From the NCBI GenBank assembly GCA_041695045.1, contig JBGFRR010000010.1, positions 1-33,211 of the forward strand: a DNA stretch of 33,211 bases, written 5' to 3'. The DNA comes from JBGFRR01 sp041695045. Lineage in GTDB: Bacteria > Bacteroidota > Ignavibacteria > UBA10030. Below, piece by piece: positions 23,315-30,708 of this stretch (the stretch's first letter is position 1; the number at the start of each line of letters is the position of its first letter). The notes under the pieces were generated by a model. It was not told where the DNA came from, searched no databases, and was given only the letters and a program-made list of their open reading frames with translations. The translations under genes were made by a program, and so were the position numbers.

Positions 23315-24912
23315 TGCGGCTTTTCCCTCTCGATACGATAGAGCACCGACGGCGGCACATTCGTCGACACAAGCGGCGTGAGCCATGGCGGCGCCTGCGA
23401 GGGGTCTAACAGTATCCTAAACTGCGGCCTCAGTCCCGCTTCCATCAAACTAAAATAGAGCAGCGACGCGCCGCTTGCCTTCGCATGCGCATGGAGTTCC
23501 TCGAGGGTGTTCACATAGGGAAAATACTCCAGCCGCATGTCGAGGTAGTACGCAATGTGGGGTTTGCGGGCAATGATGACAGAATCGCTTTCCGTTCGAT
23601 TCCCCCGCGCGTTGAACCACTCGGCAATGTGAAGGATTTCCGTTGGACCGGAATCGATATGTTCGCGATGAAAGCCGTATGATTCCGCTGCCGTCCAGAC
23701 GAGCAAACCATAGCCGACGAGCGCGCCGATGTGGATGCGATTCCAGAATCGCCATTCGGAGACCTTTGGCATGGTGAGCGCGCGCAGAGCGAGAAGGACA
23801 TAGATGGGGAGAAGGAACATCGAAAACCGCTCGCCGTAGAACACGAGCAGCAAAACGGCAAAGAACCCTGCGCCGATGATGAACAACGAAAGCAACCGCG
23901 CGCCGGGTTTCTCCTTGAAGAACGCTACCACTCCCACCACGCTCAACACGCCGATGTGCCATCCGAGGAGCAAACCCATATCGCTGCGCGCATGGTCAAC
24001 AATGTTGAAGAGCACCTGCCGCACAAAGAGGCCGAAGTCCAGAAAGATCACATGCGTCAGCGATTCGTACCGGTGCGCTTCCACATTCCAAAACTGATCC
24101 CATCCGATTCTTCCCTTCGCAAACATTTCGTAGGCGATGTTGAGGTAGTTCTTGTTGTAGAAGAAGCTTCCTTTCTCAGCCAGACAATAGAATCCCCACG
24201 GAGCGATAACAAGGAAGAAGACCCCGACAAATACCGCCGCTGTTTTGATTCGCTCTCTCATCTCCAGTCCGAATGGGTTGGCGAGAACGATCGCCGCCGG
24301 CGCGGCCACAACGAGAGCCACACCGTTATAGCGAGTCAGGTATGCGATACCGGCAAGCACGGCGGAGATGATGATTGAGCGCCACACACGCTGTTCATCC
24401 TTGAGCAAGAAGAACACAGACGCCGTCACGAATGCGTTGAACACCATGTCCGTGCCTGCCGTGTAGGTGTAGCGAACGAACGTTGTGTTAGCGGCGACCA
24501 GCAGCGTGGCCAGCAGAGCAGTGTCGGCGCGGAAGAGCCGGCGCAGCAGCTCATACGCGAAGAAGAGAACCAACGCGGCAGCAAGCGTCGAAAGCACGAT
24601 GCCGGCCGTGAAGTACTCGCCGATCACCGTGCCGGTGATTCCCAGCAGCATCGGATACGCCGGGCCGCGGAAATCCTCAATCGGCAGTCGGCCGGACATC
24701 ATGGCACGCGCTTCCTGCACATAGCTCCAGTAGAAATCCGTCTCCACATGATAGTCGCCGATGACGTGATACGTCAGTCCCACCACGAGCATGGCAATTC
24801 CGTACGCCGCGGCAACAACAAACCCAACGCGCGGGTGGTTGACAATCTGTTGAGCAAAGGGGAACAGCGAGGTCGTTGGAGCAGTGGAGCGTTGCTTAGA
24901 GTGCTTAGCCAT
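23311..24912 (-). CDS. GT39/ArnT-like integral membrane glycosyltransferase
   Basis: A 533-residue GT-C protein with roughly 11 transmembrane helices. The first extracytoplasmic loop carries acidic residues next to an aromatic motif (YHVETDFYWSYVQEARAMMSG) and FRGPAYPMLLG, the pattern of PMT_2/GT39 enzymes, whose catalytic acid lies in this loop. Further conserved pieces are VRYTYTAGTDM and YLTRYNGVAL. The last 120 residues form a soluble extracytoplasmic domain. Such proteins move sugars from polyprenyl-phosphate donors onto lipid or glycan acceptors outside the membrane. The gene lies directly after the DPM1-like donor synthase (19-nt gap), so the two probably act in sequence. Family confident, substrate unknown. 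Confidence 0.85.
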   Translation of the reverse strand: MAKHSKQRSTAPTTSLFPFAQQIVNHPRVGFVVAAAYGIAMLVVGLTYHVIGDYHVETDFYWSYVQEARAMMSGRLPIEDFRGPAYPMLLGITGTVIGEYFTAGIVLSTLAAALVLFFAYELLRRLFRADTALLATLLVAANTTFVRYTYTAGTDMVFNAFVTASVFFLLKDEQRVWRSIIISAVLAGIAYLTRYNGVALVVAAPAAIVLANPFGLEMRERIKTAAVFVGVFFLVIAPWGFYCLAEKGSFFYNKNYLNIAYEMFAKGRIGWDQFWNVEAHRYESLTHVIFLDFGLFVRQVLFNIVDHARSDMGLLLGWHIGVLSVVGVVAFFKEKPGARLLSLFIIGAGFFAVLLLVFYGERFSMFLLPIYVLLALRALTMPKVSEWRFWNRIHIGALVGYGLLVWTAAESYGFHREHIDSGPTEILHIAEWFNARGNRTESDSVIIARKPHIAYYLDMRLEYFPYVNTLEELHAHAKASGASLLYFSLMEAGLRPQFRILLDPSQAPPWLTPLVSTNVPPSVLYRIEREKPQ

Positions 24913-24931
24913 CAGAAGGGGGGTTTAGCCC

Positions 24932-25921
24932 TTAGGTCAATTCTTCACGGATGGAATAATCATCAGTGCGCTGCTGGCGCGTGATCATCTCCCCCAACAG
25001 GCCGATGGAGATGAACTGAATGCCGATGATGATAAAGAGGAAGCCGACGAGAAAGAGCGGCCGGTTGCTGAGCGACGTGCGCCCCAGAATCCACTCGATC
25101 GAAAGATAGACGTCGATTGCAAGGCCGATGGCAAACGAAATAATTCCCCACACGCCGAACAGATGGAGGGGCCGGCGAATGTAGCGAGTCGTGAAGAGCA
25201 CGGTCAGCAAATCGAGAAAGCCCTTGAAGAACCTGCTCACGCCAAACTTTGTCCGGCCATACTTACGCGGATGATGCCGCACGACCTTCTCCCCGACACG
25301 ATACCCCGCCCAATGCGCGAGCACCGGGATGTAGCGATGGAGTTCGCCATACACGATGATGTCCTGTACAACCTCCCGTCGATATGCCTTCAGCCCGCAG
25401 TTGAAATCGTGGATGCGGATGCCGGTCATGAGGCCGGTCACCATATTGAAGAAGCGTGAGGAGATCGTTTTGGAGATGGGGTCAAACCGCCGCTTTTTCC
25501 AGCCTGAAATGATGTCGTATTCATCTCCCATCGTTTCTAACAGGCCGGGGATTTCCTCCGGGTCGTCCTGCAGGTCGGCATCCATGGTAACGACGAACGT
25601 GCCTCGCGCCTTGTGGAAGCCGACGGAGAGCGCCGCCGACTTGCCGAAGTTCCGTCGAAAGCGAATCACCATCACATTCTGATCGCGCGCGTGCAACTCC
25701 TGCAGAACACGATACGACCCGTCCGTGCTGCCGTCGTCCACGAAAATGATTTCGTACGACTTCTTCATCCGACCCAGAACACGGCGGATAGCCTCGTAGA
25801 GCTCGTGCAGCGACTCTTCTTCGTTGAAGAGCGGGATGATAATCGACAGGTAGGGAGAGGCGTTCGACCGCTGCGAAACCGTCGTTGTGCGAGCAGATGG
25901 TGAACGAGCAGGCTGGGGCAT
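24932..25921 (-). CDS. Polyprenyl-phosphate glycosyltransferase, DPM1/GtrB-like GT2
   Basis: A 329-residue GT2 enzyme with two C-terminal membrane helices that transfers a sugar from a nucleotide donor to undecaprenyl phosphate. The frame is open to 26134, but the ATG at 25921 (MPQPARSPSARTT) is chosen: it starts a short linker before the GT-A domain (YLSIIIPLFNEEESLHELYE), and the promoter at 26034-26064 lies inside the longer frame. Motifs are VDDGSTDGS, the metal-binding VTMDADLQDDP and HDFNCGLKAYRREV. The two helices are FGVWGIISFAIGLAIDVYLS and FLVGFLFIIIGIQFISIGLL, ending GEMITR. It is the first gene of the cluster and supplies the donor for the GT39 and YfhO proteins downstream. The sugar is unknown. 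Confidence 0.9.
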   Translation of the reverse strand: MPQPARSPSARTTTVSQRSNASPYLSIIIPLFNEEESLHELYEAIRRVLGRMKKSYEIIFVDDGSTDGSYRVLQELHARDQNVMVIRFRRNFGKSAALSVGFHKARGTFVVTMDADLQDDPEEIPGLLETMGDEYDIISGWKKRRFDPISKTISSRFFNMVTGLMTGIRIHDFNCGLKAYRREVVQDIIVYGELHRYIPVLAHWAGYRVGEKVVRHHPRKYGRTKFGVSRFFKGFLDLLTVLFTTRYIRRPLHLFGVWGIISFAIGLAIDVYLSIEWILGRTSLSNRPLFLVGFLFIIIGIQFISIGLLGEMITRQQRTDDYSIREELT

Positions 25922-26033
25922 AGAGGTGTCGTCACATTCCCACGCCCAATTGTCGACCCCGTAGGGATTCCCATTGGAGAGGCCGGCTCCCGCGCGTGTA
26001 TGCGATGTTTGAATTCCGTGTTCGATGTGCGCG

Positions 26034-26064
26034 CAAAAGTACTCCATTTTCGTCCGAAATGCAA
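26034..26064 (-). promoter_or_regulatory. Bacteroidota-type promoter of the polysaccharide operon
   Basis: On the minus strand TTG (26064-26062), exactly 20 nt, then TACTTTTG (26041-26034), a full match to the -7 consensus TAnnTTTG. It points to the DPM1-like gene, giving a leader of about 105 nt. It is the only good promoter seen for the whole minus-strand cluster. Confidence 0.6.
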
Positions 26065-26073
26065 TGCAATTCA

Positions 26074-26103
26074 TTGATATTCCCTCATGCGTTGTGTATA
26101 TTG
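26074..26103 (+). promoter_or_regulatory. Promoter of the rsmA operon
   Basis: TTG at 26074-26076, 20 nt, then TATATTG at 26097-26103. Read as a sigma-70 site it is TTGATA, 17 nt, TATATT, which is also near consensus. Transcription would begin about 26110, close to the rsmA ATG at 26127. Its -33 element lies 9 bp from that of the divergent polysaccharide promoter. Confidence 0.6.
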
Positions 26104-26126
26104 TGCCGTCGCTGTCGCATGGCCGC

Positions 26127-26939
26127 ATGATCACACCTCGAAAATCGCTCGGTCAAAACTTTCTGAAGGATGCCAACATCGCGCGGAAGATCGTCTCGGC
26201 CATGCAACTGCAACCGCGTAACGTCGTGGTTGAGGTCGGCCCCGGCATGGGAGCGCTGACGCGGCACTTACTCGATACCGGTGTACGCGTCATCGGTATC
26301 GAAGTCGACCCTCGTGCGGCGGAGCTATTACGCGAGTCGTTCGGCAGCAAGTTGGAACTTATCCAGACAGATGTCCTGAGCGTCGATCTCGCTACCGTTG
26401 CTACATCCTCAGCCGAACGCGTGCGTCTTGTGGGGAACATTCCGTACTACATTACCAGCGATATTTTGTTCTGGCTCTATGGGCAGCGGGATCGTGTGAG
26501 CGATGCGACCATCACCATGCAGTATGAGGTTGCGCAGCGCCTGATTGCGCAACCCGGCACGAAGGCGTACGGCATTCTCACGGTGGCTACGCAGTACTAT
26601 GCCAATGCTTCGCTGCTCTTCCGGATACCGCGCACGGCCTTCACACCGGTGCCAAAGGTCGATTCGGCCGTCGTGCGGTTGGATTTCACGGAATCCCCAA
26701 TCCCAACCGACCGGAAGTTATTCACGACAATCGTTCGGGGTACGTTCGGTATGCGGCGGAAGACGCTTCGAAACAGCCTGCGCTATCTCGGGTTTTCCGA
26801 TTCAACGCTGGATGCACTGACGTTCGACCTGACGAAACGGCCGGAGCGCTTGACGCTCGAAAACTTTCTCGAACTCACAACGATGCTTCAAGCATACAAA
26901 AACGAACTGAATCCTTCTCGCATTGCAGCCACTCGATGA
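26127..26939 (+). CDS. rsmA: 16S rRNA dimethyladenosine transferase RsmA (KsgA)
   Basis: Dimethylates two adjacent adenines near the 3' end of 16S rRNA (A1518/A1519 in E. coli numbering) during small-subunit maturation. It is 270 residues, the usual length. The ATG at 26127 gives MITPRKSLGQNFLKD, the conserved N-terminus; the longer frame from 26025 crosses the promoter and is rejected. SAM motif I VEVGPGMGALT lies at 35-45, VIGIEVD at 55-61, and the catalytic motif NIPYY at 104-108. The C-terminal domain contains FTPVPKVDSAVV and a basic FGMRRKTLRNSL segment for RNA contact. It leads a plus-strand operon, and its stop overlaps the mgtE stub start (26936-26939). Confidence 0.96.
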   Translation: MITPRKSLGQNFLKDANIARKIVSAMQLQPRNVVVEVGPGMGALTRHLLDTGVRVIGIEVDPRAAELLRESFGSKLELIQTDVLSVDLATVATSSAERVRLVGNIPYYITSDILFWLYGQRDRVSDATITMQYEVAQRLIAQPGTKAYGILTVATQYYANASLLFRIPRTAFTPVPKVDSAVVRLDFTESPIPTDRKLFTTIVRGTFGMRRKTLRNSLRYLGFSDSTLDALTFDLTKRPERLTLENFLELTTMLQAYKNELNPSRIAATR

Positions 26940-27214
26940 GCGAACTGAAAGTCCATAGCGGTTCTTTGCCTCACCGCGGCGAAGCGCTCATCGAAGCCGA
27001 CGACGAGCTGATGCAGGATATCGAAGAGCTCGTCACGTCGAGGTTCATCTCCATTAACATCTCCGGCTTCATCGGGAGCGCGACACCGCTGTTATCCAAA
27101 CGCTTAGGCTTCGACCCCGCGGTGACAGCCGGACCGTTTGAGACGGCGTTTCAGGATGTGATCGGCACTACCGTGTTCCTTACCATTGCCACACTGATGT
27201 TACAGTGGCTCTGA
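26936..27214 (+). pseudogene. MgtE magnesium transporter deletion stub
   Basis: A 92-residue frame whose second half (about 43-92) is recognisably the last part of an MgtE Mg2+ channel: GFIGSATPLLSKRLGFDPAV, TAGPFETAFQDVIGTTVF and a final hydrophobic helix. The first half (about 1-41, with DELMQDIEELVTSRFI) looks like an MgtE cytoplasmic N-terminus. Everything between, about 350 residues with the N and CBS domains and four helices, is missing while the frame is kept. An in-frame internal deletion of mgtE is the simplest reading. MgtE needs all five helices for its pore, so the stub cannot transport on its own. Its ATG overlaps the rsmA stop and the gene order rsmA-mgtE is one I recall from Bacteroidota. 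A small working protein is possible but less likely. Confidence 0.65.
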
Positions 27215-27222
27215 CACCGCGC

Positions 27223-28164
27223 ATGACACTCCGCTCGCTGCTCCGTCCCGTCAACCCTGCGGATCTTGTTTCCGTAACCTTCTTCCTCTTCCTCACAGCG
27301 CTGAATCTTGTGTTTCACACTCGTGTGGCGGAGTGGTTTATCCTCGTGCCGGTGAATCTCACCGTCGTTGTCTTCATTTTCTTCCTCGCGCACCGGGCAG
27401 AAGCGAAGAAAACGCCGTTCCTCATCAACCTGCATCGGTGGTACCTGTATCCCAACATCCTCTTCATCTACAAGCAGTTATATTTCATGGTACGGCCAAT
27501 CCATCCGGTGGATTACGACAATCTGCTCATTGCCATCGACCGGTGGATGTTCGGGGTCGATCCAACTGTGTGGCTCGCACAGTTTTCTCATCCCATCCTG
27601 ACCGAAATCCTCCAGATTGCGTACTCATCGTTCTATTTGTTGTTCATCATCCTCGGCGTGCAGGTGTACCGCCACCACTCACGGAAGGAGTTTGACAACG
27701 CCACATTCATGATCGTGTATGGATTTTATCTTTCGTATCTCGGCTATTTCCTGCTGCCTGCCGTCGGCCCGCGCTTCACCTTGCATGATTTTCATCTGCT
27801 CGACCGAGAGTTGCCCGGTCTCTTGCTGACCGAGCCGCTTCGCGCCTTCATCAATTGGGGGGGTGCGGTGCCGATGAATGCGCCAAACCCCGTCGATTTT
27901 GTGCAGCGGGATGTCTTCCCCAGCGGCCACACACAACTTTCGCTCGTCGCCGTCTACTGCGCGTTCCATTACTGCGTTGCTGCGCGATGGACACTTGCGA
28001 TCCTCGTCTCGCTGCTCATCATCGGCACGGTGTATCTGCGCTATCACTACGTGATCGACATCGTAGCGGGTGTTGCGTTCTTCTTCTTCACAATTTGGAC
28101 GGGGTGGAGAATCATTGCGTGGTGGGACGGGTGGCGGATGCAGCATTCCCACAAGAACGGGTAA
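27223..28164 (+). CDS. PAP2-superfamily membrane phosphatase
   Basis: A 313-residue protein with about six or more transmembrane helices and the PAP2/Aur1-like phosphatase core. The catalytic motifs are PSGHTQ (233-238) and RYHYVIDIVAG with H275 as nucleophile and D279 assisting; the first motif (K-x6-RP) is replaced by KQLYFMVRPI (84-93). Such enzymes remove phosphate from lipid phosphates such as phosphatidic acid or undecaprenyl pyrophosphate, or transfer phosphoinositol-type head groups. The ATG at 27223 is 8 nt after the stub stop; a GTG at 27205 is an alternative start overlapping it. Recycling of the polyprenyl carrier used by the adjacent glycan cluster is conceivable. Exact substrate unknown. 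Confidence 0.85.
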   Translation: MTLRSLLRPVNPADLVSVTFFLFLTALNLVFHTRVAEWFILVPVNLTVVVFIFFLAHRAEAKKTPFLINLHRWYLYPNILFIYKQLYFMVRPIHPVDYDNLLIAIDRWMFGVDPTVWLAQFSHPILTEILQIAYSSFYLLFIILGVQVYRHHSRKEFDNATFMIVYGFYLSYLGYFLLPAVGPRFTLHDFHLLDRELPGLLLTEPLRAFINWGGAVPMNAPNPVDFVQRDVFPSGHTQLSLVAVYCAFHYCVAARWTLAILVSLLIIGTVYLRYHYVIDIVAGVAFFFFTIWTGWRIIAWWDGWRMQHSHKNG

Positions 28165-28186
28165 TGGTGAGCTGTCTTCCAGGAAA

Positions 28187-28205
28187 GGCGAATCGACGAT
28201 TCGCC
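28187..28205. terminator. GGCGAATC-GAC-GATTCGCC hairpin after the rsmA operon
   Basis: A perfect 8-bp inverted repeat with a 3-nt loop, 23 nt after the PAP2 stop. There is no T-run on either side, so it may be a dispersed intergenic palindrome instead of an intrinsic terminator. Confidence 0.4.
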
Positions 28206-28222
28206 CTACAACGATGCGTGGC

Positions 28223-28253
28223 TTGATACTCTCGGCAAAATAGGGTAAGTTGG
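28223..28253 (+). promoter_or_regulatory. Bacteroidota-type promoter before the small conserved gene and aroQ
   Basis: TTG at 28223-28225, 20 nt, then TAAGTTGG at 28246-28253, one mismatch from TAnnTTTG. It lies just after the palindrome at 28187-28205 and would drive the genes from 28329 onward with a leader of about 70 nt. Confidence 0.5.
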
Positions 28254-28328
28254 ATCCAGCGTTTGCAATTCTGTCTTCCGCGCAGACAAATTCTCGGAAT
28301 AGCGAGCGTTCCTCGCATCGGTAGAAGT

Positions 28329-28619
28329 ATGACACAAGAACACCTTCTGAAAGAGCTCGAACAGCTTGCAAAGAACTGCGGCATCGGCATCCGCTACGAA
28401 AAGGGGGATTTCGAAGGCGGCTCCTGCGTTCTCAAGGCCGAGCGGATCATCGTCGTCAACAAGAAACTCGCGCCGGCCAAGAAGGCCTCGCTGCTCGCTC
28501 AGGGTCTTGCCGACATCGGCATCGATGAGATGTATCTGAAACCCGCGGTGCGCGAGTTCATCGAGGATGAGCTTTCCCGTGCAGCCCTTGCGGAATCCGG
28601 GACGGGCCGCGCCGTGTGA
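28329..28619 (+). CDS. Small conserved hypothetical protein
   Basis: A 96-residue soluble protein I cannot assign. The frame is open from 28263, but the ATG at 28329 follows the promoter at 28223-28253 with a sensible leader and gives MTQEHLLKELEQLAKNCGI. The sequence looks like a folded alpha/beta domain: an N-terminal amphipathic helix, two strands (IGIRYEKGDFEGGSCVL and RIIVVNKKLAP), then helices KKASLLAQGLADIGI and VREFIEDELSRA. The invariant-looking GDFEGGSC turn with one cysteine may be functional. No membrane segment or signal peptide. It precedes aroQ by 129 nt in which I see nothing further. Confidence 0.7.
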   Translation: MTQEHLLKELEQLAKNCGIGIRYEKGDFEGGSCVLKAERIIVVNKKLAPAKKASLLAQGLADIGIDEMYLKPAVREFIEDELSRAALAESGTGRAV

Positions 28620-28748
28620 TTGCAACGACCGCCACAACGCACGATGAACAAGCGAACGACAAACACCCTCAGGCGGGAAGGTTAAAGCGCAAGACCGTTC
28701 GTCCATTGCCCCAATATTCTATCGCAAGAGAACGACCCCCATCTCGCC

Positions 28749-29177
28749 ATGCGCATCCTCGTTGTCAACGGGCCCAATGTGAACCTCCTCGGCAAGCGGC
28801 AAACCGACGTCTACGGCACCGCGACGCTCTTCGACATCGAAGACCTGCTGAAGAAACAGTTCCCCAACGTGGCCTTTGAGTTCTATCAGTCGAATCACGA
28901 GGGGGCACTGGTGGACTACATCCAGAAAGGGATGAGCGGCACATTCAACGGCGCGGTCATCAACGCCGGCGCGTACACGCACTACTCCTTTGCTCTCCGC
29001 GACGCCGTCGCCGCGTTGAACGTGCCGGTGGTGGAGGTGCATCTCTCCAACGTCCATGCGCGGGAGGAATTCCGCCGCCACTCCGTCATCGCTCCCGTCT
29101 GCAAAGGAATCGTCGCCGGGTTCGGACCGCAGAGCTACGTACTGGCCGTGCAGGCGCTCATCGAATCACTATCCTGA
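28749..29177 (+). CDS. aroQ: Type II 3-dehydroquinate dehydratase AroQ
   Basis: Catalyses the reversible trans-dehydration of 3-dehydroquinate to 3-dehydroshikimate in the shikimate pathway; a cytoplasmic dodecamer in known examples. It is 142 residues, the normal length. Signature pieces are VNGPNVNLLGKR (6-17), the catalytic tyrosine Y22 in DVYG, INAGAYTHYS (71-80; usually NPGAYTH, so one substitution), EVHLSNVHAREEFR (96-109) with the catalytic histidine in NVHAREEF, and FGPQSYVLA near the end. All catalytic positions are intact. The spacer after it (48 nt) leads to the HAD gene. Confidence 0.95.
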   Translation: MRILVVNGPNVNLLGKRQTDVYGTATLFDIEDLLKKQFPNVAFEFYQSNHEGALVDYIQKGMSGTFNGAVINAGAYTHYSFALRDAVAALNVPVVEVHLSNVHAREEFRRHSVIAPVCKGIVAGFGPQSYVLAVQALIESLS

Positions 29178-29225
29178 CTATGACCTTGCTGGCTTCCGAC
29201 GTCTGATGTCTGACCTCTGCGTTCC

Positions 29226-29912
29226 ATGATCAAAGCCGTTATTTTCGACCTCGACAACACGCTGGTGGATTTCATGGCCATGAAGCGCCAGGCCATCGAT
29301 GCGGCCATTCATGCCATGCGGGATGCGGGGCTAAAACTGCCGCCGGATGAAATCCGCAAGCGCATCGACGAGATCTACAAGCAGCGGGGCATTGAATTTC
29401 AGAACGTCTTCGACCAGCTCCTGTTCGACGAGTTCAGCAAGGTTGACTATAAGATTCTCTCCTCCGGAGTGATTGCATACCGGCGGGCGCGCGAGGCAGC
29501 GCTGGTTCCCTATCCGCACGTGTACATGACGCTGATGGAACTTGCCAAAATGCGGTTGAAGTTGGCTGTTGTGTCGGATGCACCGGCGCGGGAGGCGTGG
29601 CTGAGGCTGTGTTATTTGAACTTCCACTACATCTTTGACGTCGTGGTCACGTTCGACGATACAGGGGAGCACAAACCCAACCCCGGCCCGTTCCACAAAG
29701 CATTGGAGCTCCTCACCATCGAACCGCACGAGGCGTTGATGGTAGGCGACTGGGCGGAGCGCGATGTGGTCGGAGCGGCACAGGTGGGGATGAAAACCGT
29801 GTTTGCGCGATACGGCGATACGTTCGGCACACAGGTTTCAAACGCCGACTATGAAGTGGATGACGTCGCGCAGATTATCGAGATCGTCAAGGCTATGAAC
29901 GGAGACCGCTGA
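29226..29912 (+). CDS. HAD-superfamily hydrolase
   Basis: A 228-residue haloacid-dehalogenase-like phosphatase. The four HAD motifs are present: DLDNTLVD with nucleophile D8 and acid D10, S117 in VVSDAP, K150 in GEHKPNPGPF, and GDWAERD with D175/D180 for magnesium. A helical cap lies between about residues 15 and 95 (subclass I). Related enzymes include phosphoglycolate phosphatase and other small-metabolite phosphatases, but specificity cannot be read from sequence. The stop codon overlaps the acpS start by one base (TGATG at 29910-29914), so the two are co-translated. Confidence 0.9.
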   Translation: MIKAVIFDLDNTLVDFMAMKRQAIDAAIHAMRDAGLKLPPDEIRKRIDEIYKQRGIEFQNVFDQLLFDEFSKVDYKILSSGVIAYRRAREAALVPYPHVYMTLMELAKMRLKLAVVSDAPAREAWLRLCYLNFHYIFDVVVTFDDTGEHKPNPGPFHKALELLTIEPHEALMVGDWAERDVVGAAQVGMKTVFARYGDTFGTQVSNADYEVDDVAQIIEIVKAMNGDR

Positions 29913-30307
29913 TGGGAACGATCCAGGGCATCGGTGTGGATGTGGTGGACGTGAACCGTATGAAGGCGATGCTCGAGGAGCATGGGGAGCAGTTTGTAGA
30001 GAGAGTGTTCACGGCAGCGGAAGCGTCGTACTGCCGCGCGAAAAAGAATCCGCACGAACACTATGCCGCGCGCTTTGCAGCGAAGGAAGCCGTGAGCAAA
30101 GCGATGGCAACTGGATGGGCGGGAAGTTTCACATGGAAGGATGTGGAGGTTGTCAATGAACCCTCCGGCGCTCCAACGATTGTCCTCTACAATACGCTGG
30201 CCGTCCTGCTCGACTCGTGCCGGGTGCACATCTCGATTTCCCATACTGAAAGCACTGTCGTTGCGTTTGCCGTGATCGAGCGTTTGGAAAGAACGCACGG
30301 AACGTAG
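29912..30307 (+). CDS. acpS: Holo-[acyl-carrier-protein] synthase AcpS
   Basis: Transfers 4'-phosphopantetheine from CoA to a serine of acyl carrier protein, activating fatty acid synthesis. It is 131 residues, typical for the trimeric bacterial AcpS. The N-terminal GIGVDVVDVNRM contains magnesium ligand D10 and AARFAAKEAVSKAM contains E59; RVFTAAEASYC and VHISISHTE complete the family signature. It is the last gene of the plus-strand run from 28329, and is followed by a 400-nt stretch of palindromic repeats before the convergent R-M genes. Confidence 0.95.
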   Translation: MGTIQGIGVDVVDVNRMKAMLEEHGEQFVERVFTAAEASYCRAKKNPHEHYAARFAAKEAVSKAMATGWAGSFTWKDVEVVNEPSGAPTIVLYNTLAVLLDSCRVHISISHTESTVVAFAVIERLERTHGT

Positions 30308-30368
30308 GGAGGGAACCCCCCGACTGCAGGGAATCCTCTTCACACATCATCTCCAAAGCAGAAGCCCT

Positions 30369-30386
30369 GCCCCGACTTGTCGGGGC
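30369..30386. repeat. GCCCCGAC-TT-GTCGGGGC hairpin
   Basis: A perfect 8-bp stem with a 2-nt loop, about 60 nt after acpS and just outside the R-M cassette. There is no T-run; it could still stop transcription between the convergent acpS and nuclease genes. The bases from 30308 to 30368 show nothing else. Confidence 0.45.
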
Positions 30387-30399
30387 GGGACTTTAGTTC

Positions 30400-30640
30400 G
30401 CGGTAACAACGCCGTTTGTTTTGCCGCTATCAAACGACGCGCTGAAGGGCGCTATCAAAAGACCAATTTTTCGCGCCCATAGCCATAGACCAACACGTGA
30501 GCAAAAGCGTTGAGCGACTACACCTGTGTGCCGTAGCACTTCGGTGTGCAGGCACAACTATCTCTATCCATTGCTTCAACCGAGCCATATCAACAAAGGG
30601 AGCGCCGTGCTTACGCTTGTTAGCTGCCGTTGTTTTGCGG
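30400..30640 (-). repeat. attC-like composite palindromic element, left copy
   Basis: This stretch shares two 20-nt blocks with the right copy: CGCCGTTTGTTTTGCCGCTA at 30410-30429 (identical) and GTGAGCAAAAGCGTTGAGCG at 30497-30516 (one mismatch). The two blocks are imperfect inverted repeats of each other (shared GTTTTGC core). GCCGTTGTTTTGCGG at 30626-30640 echoes the first block. Read on the minus strand, it begins GCTAACAAGCG and ends CGTTGTTACCGC, resembling the ends of integron attC sites but not matching the strict GTTRRRY consensus. A stem CCTGTGTGCCG/CGGTGTGCAGG (30523-30552) lies inside. It follows the nuclease gene in the direction of transcription, the place expected for an attC. 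Confidence 0.5.
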
Positions 30641-30708
30641 TCTTAACTACAGCTACTTTTCGGTTGGAAGAAAGCGGGGAAAAACTACGGGGAGAAGGTT
30701 TGGTTACG

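Noticed and set aside
24932..26134. 400-residue form of the DPM1-like protein
   Set aside because: The extra 71 residues cross the divergent promoter region and show no conserved pattern; the ATG at 25921 is used.
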